The notes beneath the pieces are model-generated. The model made no database searches and was not told the origin of the DNA. It saw nothing but the letters and a program-made list of their open reading frames with translations. Positions 1-11,252 of a DNA stretch of 64,000 nt are shown in pieces (positions within the stretch are counted from its first letter, which is position 1; the number at the start of each line of letters is the position of its first letter). This stretch comes from Phaseolus vulgaris. Its lineage: Eukaryota > Streptophyta > Magnoliopsida > Fabales > Fabaceae. The stretch is taken from positions 9,059,335 through 9,123,334 of the forward strand of contig NC_023754.2 in assembly GCF_000499845.2 (NCBI RefSeq), given 5' to 3'. The translations under genes were made by a program, and so were the position numbers.

Positions 1-289
1 TTTCTGAAAGTGGGAGCGTGAATTTTCAATTTTGAAACAGACTTTTAACGACGATTCTGCGGTGAACCGTCGTTATAACCCATATGCACTCCACTTTTAA
101 CGACGGTTCTGGGGAACCGTCGTTAAATCTCACCCGCGCTACTTTTAACGACAGTTCTAGGGTGAACCGTCGTTAAAAGTCCAAAAAAATTTCGAAAAAA
201 TTACAGCATTGCCACCGCCTAGTTTTTAACGATGGTTGTCTCCAAACCGTCTTTGAAAGGTGTCGTTATTGAAGAATTTTGTACTAGTG
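1..289. mobile_element. CACTA transposon terminal region (one end only)
   Basis: The stretch ends at 289 with ...TTTTGTACTAGTG, whose complement starts CACTAGTAC, the signature terminus of CACTA (En/Spm, CMC) elements. Inside it lie at least three near-identical inverted units, each a TTTTAACGACGGTTC arm facing a GAACCGTCGTTAAAA arm (about 44-95, 92-136 and 143-179). Such subterminal repeats are typical transposase-binding arrays in this superfamily. The other end lies outside the window, so the target duplication and any coding content cannot be checked. Confidence 0.75.
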
Positions 290-332
290 TATGTACTCAT
301 ACGCTATATGATCTAACCTTAGTTCAATTAGA

Positions 333-440
333 GAGTCTCTTACACAAATCTTATGTTTAACCTTTGTATCTATATAGTCAACTAGAGTCTCTTACACAAA
401 TCTTATGTTCAACCTTCAAATGTATCTACATAGTCAACTA
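333..440. repeat. Tandem duplication, two copies of about 54 bp
   Basis: Copy one (333-384) and copy two (385-440) both start GAGTCTCTTACACAAATC and end TAGTCAACTA. They differ by a few substitutions and a 4-base indel. No coding potential is visible. Confidence 0.8.
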
Positions 441-1402
441 GACGAACTTGAAACCATAGACAAATCATAACTACTTATGAACCCAAAACGACTCACAAGC
501 TTAAAATTATTAACAAACACAAACCACTCCATAACTACCACCACTAACTAAACACACAAATCCCTTACAAATTTACTAAGTTTACAACCCAAAAATAAAA
601 AAACCTTAATATCAATCTTTATTTCAACCAAAATATTTACCTTTCTTAGAACGAACAACACATCTTCTATGATTTTGTTGGTATGAACAATGTGTCTTTT
701 ATGATTTTGTTGCCCCAGACGTCTCAACTAACCGTTCTTTGAATATTTGACAAAAAAAAACCCACCAACAAACAAATCACCCACACACAAAGGAACAAAC
801 CCAAAGACAACTAAAAAGGGAAGAAAGAGAATGAACAAAAAAATACAAAATCAGAACCATAGAAAAAGAGAGAAAACAAAATCACTACAAAGGAAAAGAG
901 AGAAAACAAAACACAAGAATGAAAAAATTAGTAAACAAAATCACTTCTCTCTAAATAAAAAATACCACGCCCCACACTATATTATAATAAATTATTAAAA
1001 TTGTCACGTTGTAACGTTTTCGGCCCCATCAACGTTATCAAATGAAAGTGGTTTTCAAACACCGTCAACTTATTGGGACCGTTTAAGATTGTTTAGCCAA
1101 AGACCAAAAAGTGACTTTCTCTTTTATAAAGTTTACTGCAACATAGATATTACTGCACCTTCAACCACAGAAAATTTACAGTTTGATATTTTGGCAAAAA
1201 GCATAAGAATCTTTTGAGCCATTTTCTGTGCTAACACACTAGACAAAACCCACAACGGCTATGCGCTATCAACCAATTACAGGGTCAATATAATCACAAC
1301 AAAACAGCACCATTGTGAACAGTAAGAAAATGCCTTCTTACGTTCTTCTAACACTAGGTTCACATGACTCAAACAAAACAAACAAGACAGCATGTCCAAA
1401 CT
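441..1402. other. Intergenic, no gene seen
   Basis: Low-complexity AC-rich and A-rich sequence. The open frame at 747-998 is almost only Lys, Asn and Thr, which reflects base composition and not a protein family. 1000-1390 has no frame or RNA fold that I can support. Confidence 0.5.
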
Positions 1403-1967
1403 TCAGGAGGGAGAAAGTAAGAATGTCTTCAGGTGTTTGATTTTTTTGAGACAAACTTGTGCCCTCTCAAGAACCAGATCCACCCTATCTTTCCTCTTGT
1501 TCTTCCTGCTTGAAGACTGCTTTATTACGTCACTCTTGGGAGTTTCAAGCTCAGAACTTCCACTAATCTCCCCCTCCATCACTACTCTCTCTGCCAAACC
1601 AAGTTCTACACCACAGTTACTCCTTTGCCCCTCCAAGCTGGTGGATTCTGTTTCACATCAAATACAAAATATCTCAAAAACCACACACACAAACACACAC
1701 ATAACATACAAAAGAAGAAGAAAAACCTTCAGTATCAAAGAAAAGGTGAGTGTTGATGTGATTGTTTTCTACAAGAAGTTCAGAATCCAGGTGCTTGTCC
1801 TGGAGTTGACAGATGAAGGACTTTAGCTCATGTTTTAGATGCTCATGCTGGTTGGGATATTGGGCTTCAAGCAGCTCCAACTCTTCCTTTGCCAGTTCTT
1901 CCATCATCATGCTTTCTTTCCCCTCATTCCAAACCACCATTTCATGGTTTTTCCTTGTCAGCTTCAT
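1403..1967 (-). CDS. Small two-exon hypothetical protein, 161 aa
   Basis: Two minus-strand open frames join into one gene. Exon 1 is 1727-1967 (starts MKLTRKNHEMVVW) and exon 2 is 1403-1647 (ends HLKTFLLSPS). The 79-base intron between them (1648-1726) is T-rich and has GT and CAG ends. Exon 1 stops after one base of a codon and exon 2 supplies the other two, so phase fits exactly. The protein has an acidic, Leu-rich, helix-prone first part (about residues 20-55: ELAKEELELLEAQYPNQ...LKHELKSFI), a Ser/Lys middle, and a helical C-terminus (DLVLERAQVCLKKIKHLK). No catalytic motif, signal peptide or membrane segment is seen. I do not recognise a named family. A GA-rich leader and a tiny upstream ORF precede it. 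It could be a real small plant gene or chance frames. The phase agreement favours a gene. Confidence 0.55.
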
Positions 1968-1975
1968 TCCACCAT
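1964..1975 (-). promoter_or_regulatory. Four-codon upstream ORF overlapping the main start
   Basis: On the minus strand the leader reads ATG GTG GAA TGA, and the ATG of the small gene (1967-1965) shares bases with that stop. If translated, this minimal uORF ends on the main start codon, an arrangement that suits termination-reinitiation. The effect on expression is inferred only. A (CT)n run at 1984-2002 (GA on the gene strand) lies just upstream in the leader or promoter. Confidence 0.4.
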
Positions 1976-2076
1976 TTCCTAAGCTCTCTCTCTCTCTCTC
2001 TTCTTACTCAGACTCTGCCACTCCCTGGCGACTCTGTGGCATTGATATAATATATATCACTGAGGTGATGGGATAA

Positions 2077-3940
2077 AGTATACTTATTTATCTTTATAAT
2101 TTATTTGGCTAAATTCCATCGTTATCTATTGTATTAAGTTCGTGCAAAATAAAATTGATGTTAAGTTCATTTCATCTTTTTTTTTGCCAAAATTTAAATT
2201 CAGTATTTCACAATACACAGCATAAGATTTTTTACAGAACTCCTATAGTTATAAATAATGTATTGTTAATATATAGTTGAACAAACTTTATCTTTAAAAT
2301 TTCTATACTTAAAAATAATAATTTATGCATATATATTATTTATAATCTGTATTGCTCCTGTATATTTAAAAGGTATACACTAATTTTTAAAGATAATATT
2401 GTTAAAAATAAAATAATTAAATAATACGTCTACTTAAGATGTACACCTTATAAAATTAAATAATTAGTTAATACAATATTATTATTCTTTTATCATTCAT
2501 ACTTTTTTATCTTTCACCAAGTGATTATTAACTAGTTTAAACATATTATTATAACTTAAAAATTATAAATTATAAAAATTTTGTTTAAATTAAGAAATTT
2601 ATTATTTTTTTAAAAGAAAATATTGAGTGAGAGATTTTTGTTTTGTTTAAATTGAGAAAATGAAAAAGAAAGAAAAGATAATAGAAAGTAAAAGAAAAGT
2701 TTACTGCAAATCTATGATTGATTTGATAGGTATAAATAAATTAAAAAATATAAATAATATATTTATAAAATGATTAAATTAATTTTTTATATCAATTAAT
2801 TTAAATTTATTTATTTATATTATTTATTTGGGTTTAGGGTATTATGTATTATTTTCTTTTTCGAATCTCTTTAAATGTATGAAGAAAATAAAATGATAAA
2901 AGTATATAATTTTTCATATTTTTAAATATTTTTTTAATATTTTTTTGTTGTATATTAGATCCAAATAAGTTACTAAAAATAAAAGGTGGGAGAAAAAGGT
3001 GGGAGGATGCAGTAGTAATCGAAAAGGCAGAAAAGGAGGGAAAAAGGTTGGGTTTTTGGAAGTTGAAATTTATGTCGGCTTCTGTTAGACTTCCAAAGTT
3101 AATACGTTTATTTATTCAATCAATTTGTTTGGTGGGGATATCAAAAGTTTATCTGTACCCTGTGCCACAACAAAAATCACCTAACATCAACTATAAAAAT
3201 TGTGTCTCTTATAAGTATAAATAAATAACTCTGTCCTTTCATTCAAAGGGAATGTTCTAAATAATTCTCTAATGCCCCCTCCATAATCCTTTTTTGTCTT
3301 ACTTCATTCATTGTGGATATCATCAAATACAACATTTTAATTTTCTATGTCAATGCTTTCACCCTCCTCAAAATTAAGTAATCCCTTTCTTTTAATTGTT
3401 AGAATTTTAAAAAAATATATATTCATCAATATTTTCTAATGTTCAAGATAACACTTTTTAATTAAAATTTTGACATTTATTTTATTTTTTACAATTTATT
3501 TTTCCGTAAAACCTTTGTCCTTCAATAAAATAATGAAAACGTTACTATTTATCTGCACTAAATTTGTCTGAAAGTGATCTTTTAACATATGTTTTCTAGT
3601 CATTGTGACACACAAAAGCCACTAGAAAAACATTTTGTTGGATACTTTTGAATATTGTTTTTAATTATTTTTTAATATGCTTCTTTAGTGATAATCGAAA
3701 GTGGCATTCTCATAAAAACATTTTTTTATTCTTGGCACCCCAATACAAATTTGGACTCCGTGTTTTGGAGCCATATGTTGCGGCCATTAGGGTACCTCTC
3801 AAACTCTTTGAGGAAGCTCTCTCAACATGTGTAATTGTTAATTATATGAACTTGCATAATTTTTTTTATTTTAATAAACATAATTATAATTAGGAAACTT
3901 AACATATGGTAGGTGACTCTAATATCCAACAGTCATTTAT
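2077..3940. other. AT-rich intergenic region
   Basis: About 1.9 kb of AT-rich sequence. The 81-codon frame at 3648-3893 (plus) has a central stretch with normal protein composition (LAPQYKFGLRVLEPYVAAIR). It lacks a recognisable domain, convincing flanking splice sites or a partner exon, so I do not call a gene. No RNA gene is seen. Confidence 0.5.
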
Positions 3941-4671
3941 CATAGACCTCAACATTGAAGATCGACATCAGGCCTCGCCAGTTGAGGGAGAGATCGGATG
4001 TCGACTGTCTGAACAGTTATATTGGGTCACGTAAAGTGGGTCCCATAATTACACAGTTATCAATTGAAAACATCATATATGAGGAAAGCCTAAGTCACAA
4101 GGGATCCATGCAACTGGTGTGTATAGCACATTAAGGCGCGACACGAGTAAATAGCTCTTGGAAGCACTAAGGCCCATTAGGGTTAGGGTTTCGAAAGAAA
4201 GTTGCATGCATGGCACGTGAATACTTAGGGCACCCGTGGAACATATGGCCTCAGAGATTTGGTGCACAAGTTGGTACCTAGGCGACCATTATGTTAGTCG
4301 TTGCACTCCAGTTAAGGGAAGTTCCATGTGCCAGATTACGCTAAGATTATGTAATAGCGGCGCAAGGACATTCTCCAAGGAACTAGACATAGGTAAGGGA
4401 ACCAAGGTAAACCCTAGTTTCAACCTATATAAAGGGTGCTAAGAACCCTAGCAAGGTACACAGTTTCTAAGACTGAAACTACTTTATACACTTGGTGTTT
4501 CTTTGCCCTTATACTGACTTGAGCGTCGAAGTGCAAACGGCCGTCAAGGCGCCCTTTGTCTTTGCAGGTGAGAGATTCTTCAACCAAGGAAGTTCGATTC
4601 TCGGGCGGAGATAAGAGGGTCAAAGGCTGCCGTTCGAGTTAACCGGCAAAGCGAGTCAACCGGCGGGAACA
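3941..4671 (+). repeat. 5' LTR of the Tat element (5'-truncated)
   Basis: Aligns with the 3' LTR from CATAGACCTC onward and ends ...GGGAACA just before the primer-binding site. It carries 36 bases (about 4134-4169, flanked by TAAGGC on both sides) that are absent from the 3' LTR. The U5 part includes a conserved ACTGACTTGAGCGTCG stretch that recurs in the second Tat element at 49144-49160 (minus). Confidence 0.85.
4426..4433 (+). promoter_or_regulatory. TATA box of the 5' LTR
   Basis: TATATAAA within CCTATATAAAGGGTGCTAAG. The same box is at 17812-17819 in the 3' LTR. It lies about 240 bases before the LTR end, as expected for a U3/R promoter driving the genomic RNA. Confidence 0.6.
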
Positions 4672-4673
4672 TT

Positions 4674-4693
4674 TGGCGCCCACCGTGGGGCCC
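4674..4693 (+). other. Primer-binding site
   Basis: TGGCGCCCACCGTGGGGCCC begins two bases after the LTR end. A GGCGCC-starting site of this kind is usual in plant Ty3/gypsy Tat/Athila-type elements. The priming tRNA was not determined. Confidence 0.7.
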
Positions 4694-4744
4694 AATAAAA
4701 CAAGGTCCCACTCGCAATCGTGTTAAGAGTTTTTTACCAGCGAT

Positions 4745-6044
4745 ATGAGGAGTACGAGGCAAGGATCTGTTGTGGCTACAAGTGTCGTGCCCCCCTGGAG
4801 GAGACAACGTCACCATGCAACAACTCATGGAGACCATGCGCGCCCTCCAAGAGGCGGTAGCGGCATCTAGGGTTGAAATAGCGGCATCACAGGCAGATAA
4901 TGAAGAACTGTGCAAAACCAATGAGAAACTGCGCAGAGATTTGCAACAAGCAGGCGAGCGTGCGATGGATGAGCGTGCCCCACCCATACCACTCAGGGCA
5001 CGTCCCATGCCCTTCTCGCAAGCGATTATGGATACCGCGTTGCCAGTCATGTCTCTGGGCCCGAAAGTCACCTTCACAGGCGTAGAGGACCTAGAGGCTC
5101 ACCTCACGGCATTCCACACCCAGATGATGCTAACAGGGGGGTCTAACGATGTGTACTGCAAGTTGCTAATGAGCACGTTTACAGGCACGACGTTGGAATG
5201 GTTCGTTAGTCTCCCTAACGGACACATCACTACCTTCGACCAGTTCGCGATGTTGTTCAGAGAACAGTACCTCGTTAATAGGGCACCCACTCGAATCTTA
5301 TGATGTCTTTGACATAAACCAGTACTAGGGAGAATCCTTAAAGGAGTTCTTGAACAGGTTTGGAGTCCAGGTAGTGCGGTTGAAACCTACAGATGAGGCA
5401 ATGGCAATGCACGCCTTCGTCAAGGGAATGCTGTCAGGACCCTTCAGTGAATCACTACTCTAGTTCTACCCAAAGACATTCAGCGAGATCAGGCGTCAGG
5501 CTTTGGCGCACATCACTGCGGATGATCGAGTCACAGAGAAACGTGCCCTCGTCGGTCCTGTTCAACCTCGAGTAGCAGGTCGACCTCAGCCCATGAGGGT
5601 ACACGAGGCAACCATAGAGAAGAAGGGCATGGGGAAGTACCAACCCTACGAGAAGCCCCAGACGAGAACGCGCATAACATTCGTGGAGAGCTCAAGGAGC
5701 TAATAATTATCCCTAACATAGCGGCAAGATTGAGGATGCCCCTTAAGACTGACAGAAAGATGGGGCCCAATAAGAACGCTTGGTGTGAATTCCACCAAAC
5801 ATACGGCCACCCCATACGCAACTGCTTGGCCCTGTCCCACCAATTGGACGAGCTAGTAAAAAGCGGCTTCTTGAAGGACTACCTCCAGGAGCCGCAGGAA
5901 GATCAGGCGTTGGTGGCCGCAGGGATAGATCAGGGGCATGAGGTGCCCATTCATGGTGAAATCAACACCATTTCTAGAGGATTCTCAGAAGGAGAATGCA
6001 CCGCCTCCCAGCAGAAGAAGTACGCGCGAGAGGTGATGGAGTAG
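4745..6044 (+). pseudogene. gag: gag (capsid/nucleocapsid) of the Tat element, broken
   Basis: Encodes the structural protein that packages element RNA. The likely start is ATG at 4745. The frame shifts at a run of six C near 4790. A helical N-terminal segment rich in Glu/Gln/Arg (about 4800-4960) precedes a Retrotrans_gag-like region at about 5080-5290 (motifs LTAFHTQMML, TLEWFVSLPNG, FREQYLVNR). Another frameshift follows at about 5298, a TAG stop at 5461 and a further frame change near 5700. The last part (5730-6044) has the zinc-knuckle-like WCEFHQTYGHPIRNC typical of this lineage. At least three frame changes and one stop make it non-functional. Confidence 0.85.
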
Positions 6045-6060
6045 AGGGGCAAGTGGCAAA

Positions 6061-6556
6061 TAATACTCCAGATGTCGACCTCGTCTTCACCAAGGCTGAT
6101 CGCTAGGACGTTGTCCCACACGACAACGATCCGGTGGTGATTTCGGTAGTAACAGCAGGAAGGAGGGTGCATCGCATCCTCGTGGACCAGGGAAGTTCGA
6201 CCGATGTAACCTTCAACAAGTCACAGTTGTCTCCAGACCTGTTGAGGCCTTACACCGGGTGCTTGTATGGTTTTGCTGGAGACCAGGTGGAAGTGCGTGG
6301 ACACATAGAACTAAGAACGACCTTCACGGATGGAACAACCTCACGTACTGTAAACATCTGGTACCTCGTTGTTAACGCTCCATCAGCCTATAATATACTT
6401 TTGGGCAGACCTGCTTTAAACAGGATTGGAGCGGTGGCCTCTACGAGGCACATGAAGATGAAGTTGCCTTCCCTTGAGGGTACAGTGATCACCATCAAGT
6501 TTGATCAGAAAGAGGCTAAGAAGTGCTACGAGAATAGCCTCAAGACAAAGAGATAA
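6061..6556 (+). pseudogene. Aspartic protease domain of the Tat element
   Basis: Retroviral-type aspartic protease that would process the polyprotein. The active-site motif is VDQGSS (about 6183-6200), the Asp-Gly-Ser form common in Ty3/gypsy elements. The conserved YNILLGRPALN lies near 6390-6422. The open frame runs from 6134 to 6556, and a UAG precedes it at 6103. It is separated by stops from gag upstream and RT downstream, so only the domain remains. Confidence 0.85.
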
Positions 6557-6639
6557 GTGTTCGTTGTTACCACTCAGCCTCCAAGGGAAGAAGGGGTCGC
6601 CCGTGCAGAGATCGCTCGGAAGAGAAGGCTCGAACCTGC

Positions 6640-8520
6640 CAAAGATGTGTTGTAAAGGGAGATCGGTGGGAAGTTGTTCAAGCTTGGAAAATCCTTAGGC
6701 CAAGAGACACATGATCATATTGCCTAAGTCATAGCACGACACCTTGATGCTTTTGCATGGTATGCTTCTGACATGCCTGGCATAGATCTTGACTTCCTGT
6801 GTCATCGTCTCACCATGGACCCCCAGGTTCGACCTGTTCTCCAGAGAAGGCGAAAGTTCAACGAAGAGAGGCGTCAGTTCCTCAGAGAAGAGACGGAGAA
6901 ACTGTTGAAGGCTGGCCACATCAGGGAGATTCAATACCCTGAATGGCTAACGAACATGGTACTAGTGAAGAAAGCCAATGAGAAATGGAGGATGTGCGTC
7001 GACTTCACAGACCTCAACAAGGCTTGCTCGAAGGACTCCTACCCATTGCCCAGTATTGACGCTTTGGTGGACAGTGCGTCCGGTTGCAGACTACTCAGCT
7101 TCTTGAATGCTTTTTCTGGTTACAACCAGATCATAATGCACCCCAGGGACGAATGCAAGACAACATTCATGATAGAGTTGTCTTGTTACTGTTATAAGGT
7201 GATGCCCTTTGGTCTTAAGAATGCAGGGGCGATGTACCAAAGGTTGATGGACAGAGTGTTAGTGCCCATGCTAGGGCAGAATGTCCAAGTGTATGTAGAT
7301 GACATGGTGGTCACCTCCCAGCAAAGGGAGCAACACGTAGCGGACCTGGAGGAGCTCTTCACCACAATAGTCAAGTACAGGTTGAAGCTAAACCCAAAGA
7401 AGTGTGTGTTCGAGGTAGAGGCAGGCAAGTTCTTGGGGTTCCTACTCACAGAGCGTGGAATAGAGGCGAATCCTAAGAAGTGCGCTGCGATAATAGCAAT
7501 GAGGAGCCTGATCTCAGTTAAGGAGGTGCAGCAGTTGACGGGGCGCATGGCCGCTCTGTTCAGATTCGTATCTGCAGGAGGAGATAAGGGGCATCCTTAT
7601 TTCCAGTGCCTAAAGAGAAATAGCAGGTTCGTATGGACCAGGGAATGCGAAGAGGCGTTCTTAAAGTTGAAAGAGTACCTAGCCAGTCCACCAGTGTTGT
7701 GCAAGCCACAACTGGTATTCCACTTCGTCTATATTCGTGGTTACAGAAAAGGCGATCAGTTCGATTCTGCTGCAACAACAGGACCAAGTGCAGAAACCGA
7801 TATACTTTGTTAGAAAAGTATTGCAGGGGCCAGAGGTGAGATACCAGGCCATAGAGAAAGCGGCTCTAGCAGTAGTGTTTTCAGCACGAAGACTTCGCCA
7901 CTACTTCCAGAGCTTTATCATAATAGTGATGACAAACCTTCCAATTCGTAAGGTCTTACAGAAGCCAGATGTGGCAGGCAGGATGGTGCGATGGGCGGTA
8001 GAACTATCAAAGTTCGATGTGCAGTATGAGCCTAGAGGCCCCATTAAAGGCCAGGTTTATGTTGACTTTATGGTAGAGTTGTCCTCGGCAGGCACGCACC
8101 AAGAAGAAGCAGGATTCAGATGGGTATTCTTTGTAGATGGTTCCTCCAACCAACAAGGTAGTGGGGTTGGTGACATCTTGGAAGGGCCAAATGGGTTGCT
8201 AATTGAGCAGACCTTACGGTTCGCTTTCAAGGTCAGTAACAATCAGGCAGAGTATGAGGCCCTGATCACTGGAATGCTGCTAGCTAAAGAGATGGGTGCG
8301 AAAGGTTTGCTAGCAAAAGTGACTCCTTATTAGTCACAGGCCAGGTCACGGGGGAATACCAAGCTAAAGACCCTCAGATGGCTGCATATCTAGAGTACGT
8401 CCAGACTCTGAGGGAGACGTTCGAGGTGTTCAAGTTAGTCCACGTACCCAGAGAACAGAATGCCCGAGCAGACTTGCTGGCAAAGCTCGCCAGTTCGGGC
8501 AAGGGGGCAGACAGAGGATA
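6640..8520 (+). pseudogene. pol: Reverse transcriptase, RNase H and second (archaeal-type) RNase H, broken
   Basis: The RT domain begins near 6740 (RHLDAFAW, preceded by an in-frame stop at about 6726) and runs open from 6773 to about 7736. It holds KWRMCVDFTDLNKA, the MPFGLKNAGAMYQRLMD block and the catalytic YVDD box (about 7292-7303). A frameshift at about 7737 leads into the first RNase H and connection (7737-8060, for example YFVRKVLQG, RYQAIEKAALAVVF). A second RNase H follows (8110-8500) with FVDGSSN and NNQAEYEAL, then after another frameshift near 8320 the end NARADLLAKLAS. Two RNase H domains in series diagnose the Tat lineage. The breaks rule out an active enzyme. Confidence 0.9.
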
Positions 8521-9213
8521 GTCATTCAGGAGACCCTGAGGACACCTCGAACTACCACATACAATATGGCAGAAGTCCAACAGATCAGCACATCGGAAGG
8601 GGTGATCAGGAGTCATCGGTCGTTAACGCAGGAGACGCTTAAAACGCCTAGAATAAGCGTGTACCCAGTTGTTGGGGAAAGGTCGTCGCAAGTTTACCAA
8701 GTCGAAACAGGAGAAACTTGGATGACACCCTACCAATGTTATTTGGCTAATGAAATACTCCCGCTAGAGCCCACAGAGGCTAGAAAAATCAAGAAAAATT
8801 CGAGTAAGTACACCTTGATCAATGGAAAGTTATTCAGGCATGAGTTCACCCACCCCATCCTGGTGTGTGTAAGTGGTGAGCAATGCACGTGTATTATGGC
8901 AGAGTTACATAAAGGAATATGCAATAGCCACATTGGCAGCCGATCTCTCTCATCAAAGACCATTTGTGCAGGATATTACTGGCCAACCATGAGAAAAGAT
9001 TGCACGAGGTATGCACAACGGTGCAAGCAGTGCAAGCAGTGCCAACAACACGCTGACTAGCACAAGACGCCTCTAGAGGAGCTGAAGTTGGTCTATAGCC
9101 CATGGCCATTTCATACTTGAGGGATCGACATTCTTGGGTCTTTCCCTTTAGCAGTGCAGCAAATGAAGTACCTTGTGGTTGCCATAGAATATTTCACAAA
9201 GTGGATAGGGGCT

Positions 9214-9287
9214 GAGCCAGTAGCGGAGATCACAGCCCACAAGATGCACTGAGCCAGTAGCGCAGATCACAGCCCACAAGATCCAAC
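9214..9287 (+). repeat. 37-bp tandem duplication inside integrase
   Basis: GAGCCAGTAGCGGAGATCAC at 9214 is repeated from 9251 with one change in the first 20 bases. Because 37 is not a multiple of three, the duplication itself breaks the reading frame. Confidence 0.85.
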
Positions 9288-9720
9288 ACTTTGTGTGGAA
9301 GAACATAGTGTGCCGTTTTGGAATCCCAAAACGGTTGGTGTCTGATAATGGTACCCAATTTGTGAGCCAACAGTTGGGCAAACTATGTACGGAGCTGGGA
9401 GTAAAGCAGGTGTTCGCATTTGTCGAATACCCTCAGACGAACAAGCAGGTTGAGTCTGCCAACCAAGTTCTGCTCAAAGGTTTGAAGAGAAGGCTAAATA
9501 AAGTCAAAGGGACCTGGGCAGAATAAGTTCCTAGAATTGTGTGGGTTTACCACACTACTCCCCAGTCCACAACCAGAGAAACACCCTTTAGCTTGGTGTA
9601 CGGTTCGGACGCGATGATTCCAGTAGAAATCCAGGAGAACTTGCCACGTTTCCAGAACTTCATAGTTGAAGAGTCCAACAAAGAGAGAAAGGTGAACCTG
9701 GACCTATTGGACGAAGTAAG

Positions 9721-10862
9721 TGTTGAACCAAGTGGTGTTCAATGTTTTGAAGAATCCAAATCCTTTGAAGGATGATGAAGCCTCTGTTTTGCTTGATGCT
9801 GCTGTGCTGGTTTTAGCCTTGTTCTGGGGTAGTTCAATGTTGTAATCAACACTTAGATTAAATCTCAAAGCAATTAGCATCTCAATTTTAACAAAGCAAA
9901 ATGTTTTTCAAACTAAGTTGAAACAACCGATTGTTTTGTCGAAACAACCGATTGTTTACACTTAGGTGTTTTGAGAAAGTTTGAAAACTGTTTTTGAATG
10001 GTGTATTTTGTTAAGTAATAAAACAACCGATTGATTCGAGGAAACAATCGATTGTTTGTTTTAAAACCATAACAGAAAAACTGTTTTCTTTGACTGAGCT
10101 TTAAATGCTTTAACTGAATACGCTCCAGTCATTAAATGCTTTGACCAATCTATTTTAAATGCAATTAAGAGTTTGTTAAGATTTGATAACAAACTATATT
10201 CTTAGATATATTCTGAAAAACAGTTTTTGATATATAAAGAATCTTGAAACAAAGTTTTGATCTAAGAAGAGTTTTTCAAAGTATTATGAGATTGCAAAAG
10301 AGTTGAGAGATTGATCAAGGTGCTGAATAGGGATTCTACTTGTATTGATTTCAGATATTCATCTGTAACAAGTGTAATCTGTGTAAACTGCTGAACAATT
10401 CGTTTGTGTGTGTTGCTGAGATTGACTGTGTGTTCTTGAGGTGTTCAAGATCAGCAATCTTAGTGTTGGCCAAGGAGAGTGTGTTTCTTGAGGTGTTCAA
10501 GGTCATTCTCTTGGCTGTGGTGTAAGTGATCAAGTGGTGATTGCTTAGTGGATATCCTCAGGGTTTCTGAGAAGATTGGACGTAGCTCTTGTTTGGAGTG
10601 AACCAGTATAAACAACTGTGTAAAATTTCTCTATCCCTATCTCTTTAATTCAGTTTGATATTTTGGAACTGGTATAAACAACCGATTTTTTCGTTAAAAC
10701 AACCGATTGTTTTTCCAGCTTTGTGCTTTTGCTGTTTGTTTTGGAAAAACTGAATTCTCAATCAAGGTTCTTCTGAAGTATTTTCATTCTAAGCTTAAAA
10801 GTTTTCAAAAATCCTTCTTAAACAATTTACCCCCCTCTCGTTTAAGGCCATATATTCTAACA
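9721..10862 (+). mobile_element. Solo LTR, Ty1/copia (SIRE/Maximus-like), 1142 bp
   Basis: Starts TGTTGAACCAAG and ends ATTCTAACA, flanked by the perfect 5-bp duplication GTAAG (9716-9720 and 10863-10867). Removing it restores the integrase junction LDEV/REEAR. No internal genes are present, so it is a solo LTR left by LTR-LTR recombination. The 3' end carries the pyrimidine run TTACCCCCCTCTCG seen at the ends of SIRE-like copia LTRs. It contains about six copies of an AACAACCGATTGTT-type near-palindrome (9924-10060 and 10679-10712). The lineage is inferred. Confidence 0.88.
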
Positions 10863-11252
10863 GTAAGGGAGGAAGCAAGAATCAAGGATGAAGCCTTGAA
10901 GAGAAGGGTGGAGTACAAGTATAGCTCCAAGATGAGACCTCGGCAGTTCCAGGTTGCCGACCTAGTGATGCGAAAGGCCCACCCGTACCAGCTAGAGAAC
11001 AAGTTGTCCCCCAAGTGGACTAGTCCTTTCAGAGTGACAGAGGCTCTCAAGAATGGAGCGTACAGGCTCGAGACATTAGAAGGTGGGGTGATCCCTCGCA
11101 CTTGGAACGTGACCCACCTCAAGTTTTATTTCAGTTAAGTTGTTTGCATTGTACACAGTTTTAAGGGACACTTTTTTTCCCTTATAAGGGTTTTTTAATG
11201 AGGTCATCAAATAAAATTTATGTTATTCAGTTAAGAAGAATGTTGTGCAGTG

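Larger units (their letters stand above)
8566..11138 (+). pseudogene. pol: Integrase of the Tat element, broken and split by a solo LTR
   Basis: Would insert element DNA into the host genome. The zinc-binding N-terminal domain is in 8566-9060 (HKGICNSHIGSR ... GYYWPTMRKDC ... CKQC). The core follows with GIDILG near 9122, then LVSDNGTQF (about 9338-9364) and NKQVESANQ (about 9440-9466), giving the D, D, E residues. There is a stop at 9058, more stops in 9110-9250, a 37-bp tandem duplication (9214-9287) and a stop at 9524. The C-terminal part is cut at 9720 by a solo LTR and resumes at 10868 with REEARIKDEALKRRVE, ending at 11138. Confidence 0.88.

Noticed and set aside
747..998. 83-codon plus-strand frame rich in Lys, Asn and Thr
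   Set aside because: Composition follows the A-rich DNA. No domain, no splice partner.
1392..2076. Plus-strand frames of 144 and 87 codons over the small minus-strand gene
   Set aside because: They are opposite-strand shadows. The minus-strand reading has a phase-matched intron and better composition.
3648..3893. 81-codon frame with a protein-like middle
   Set aside because: No family resemblance, no convincing exon partner, AT-driven ends.
7192..7787. Minus-strand frames across the reverse transcriptase
   Set aside because: Shadows of the RT frame, which has the YVDD box and other conserved blocks.
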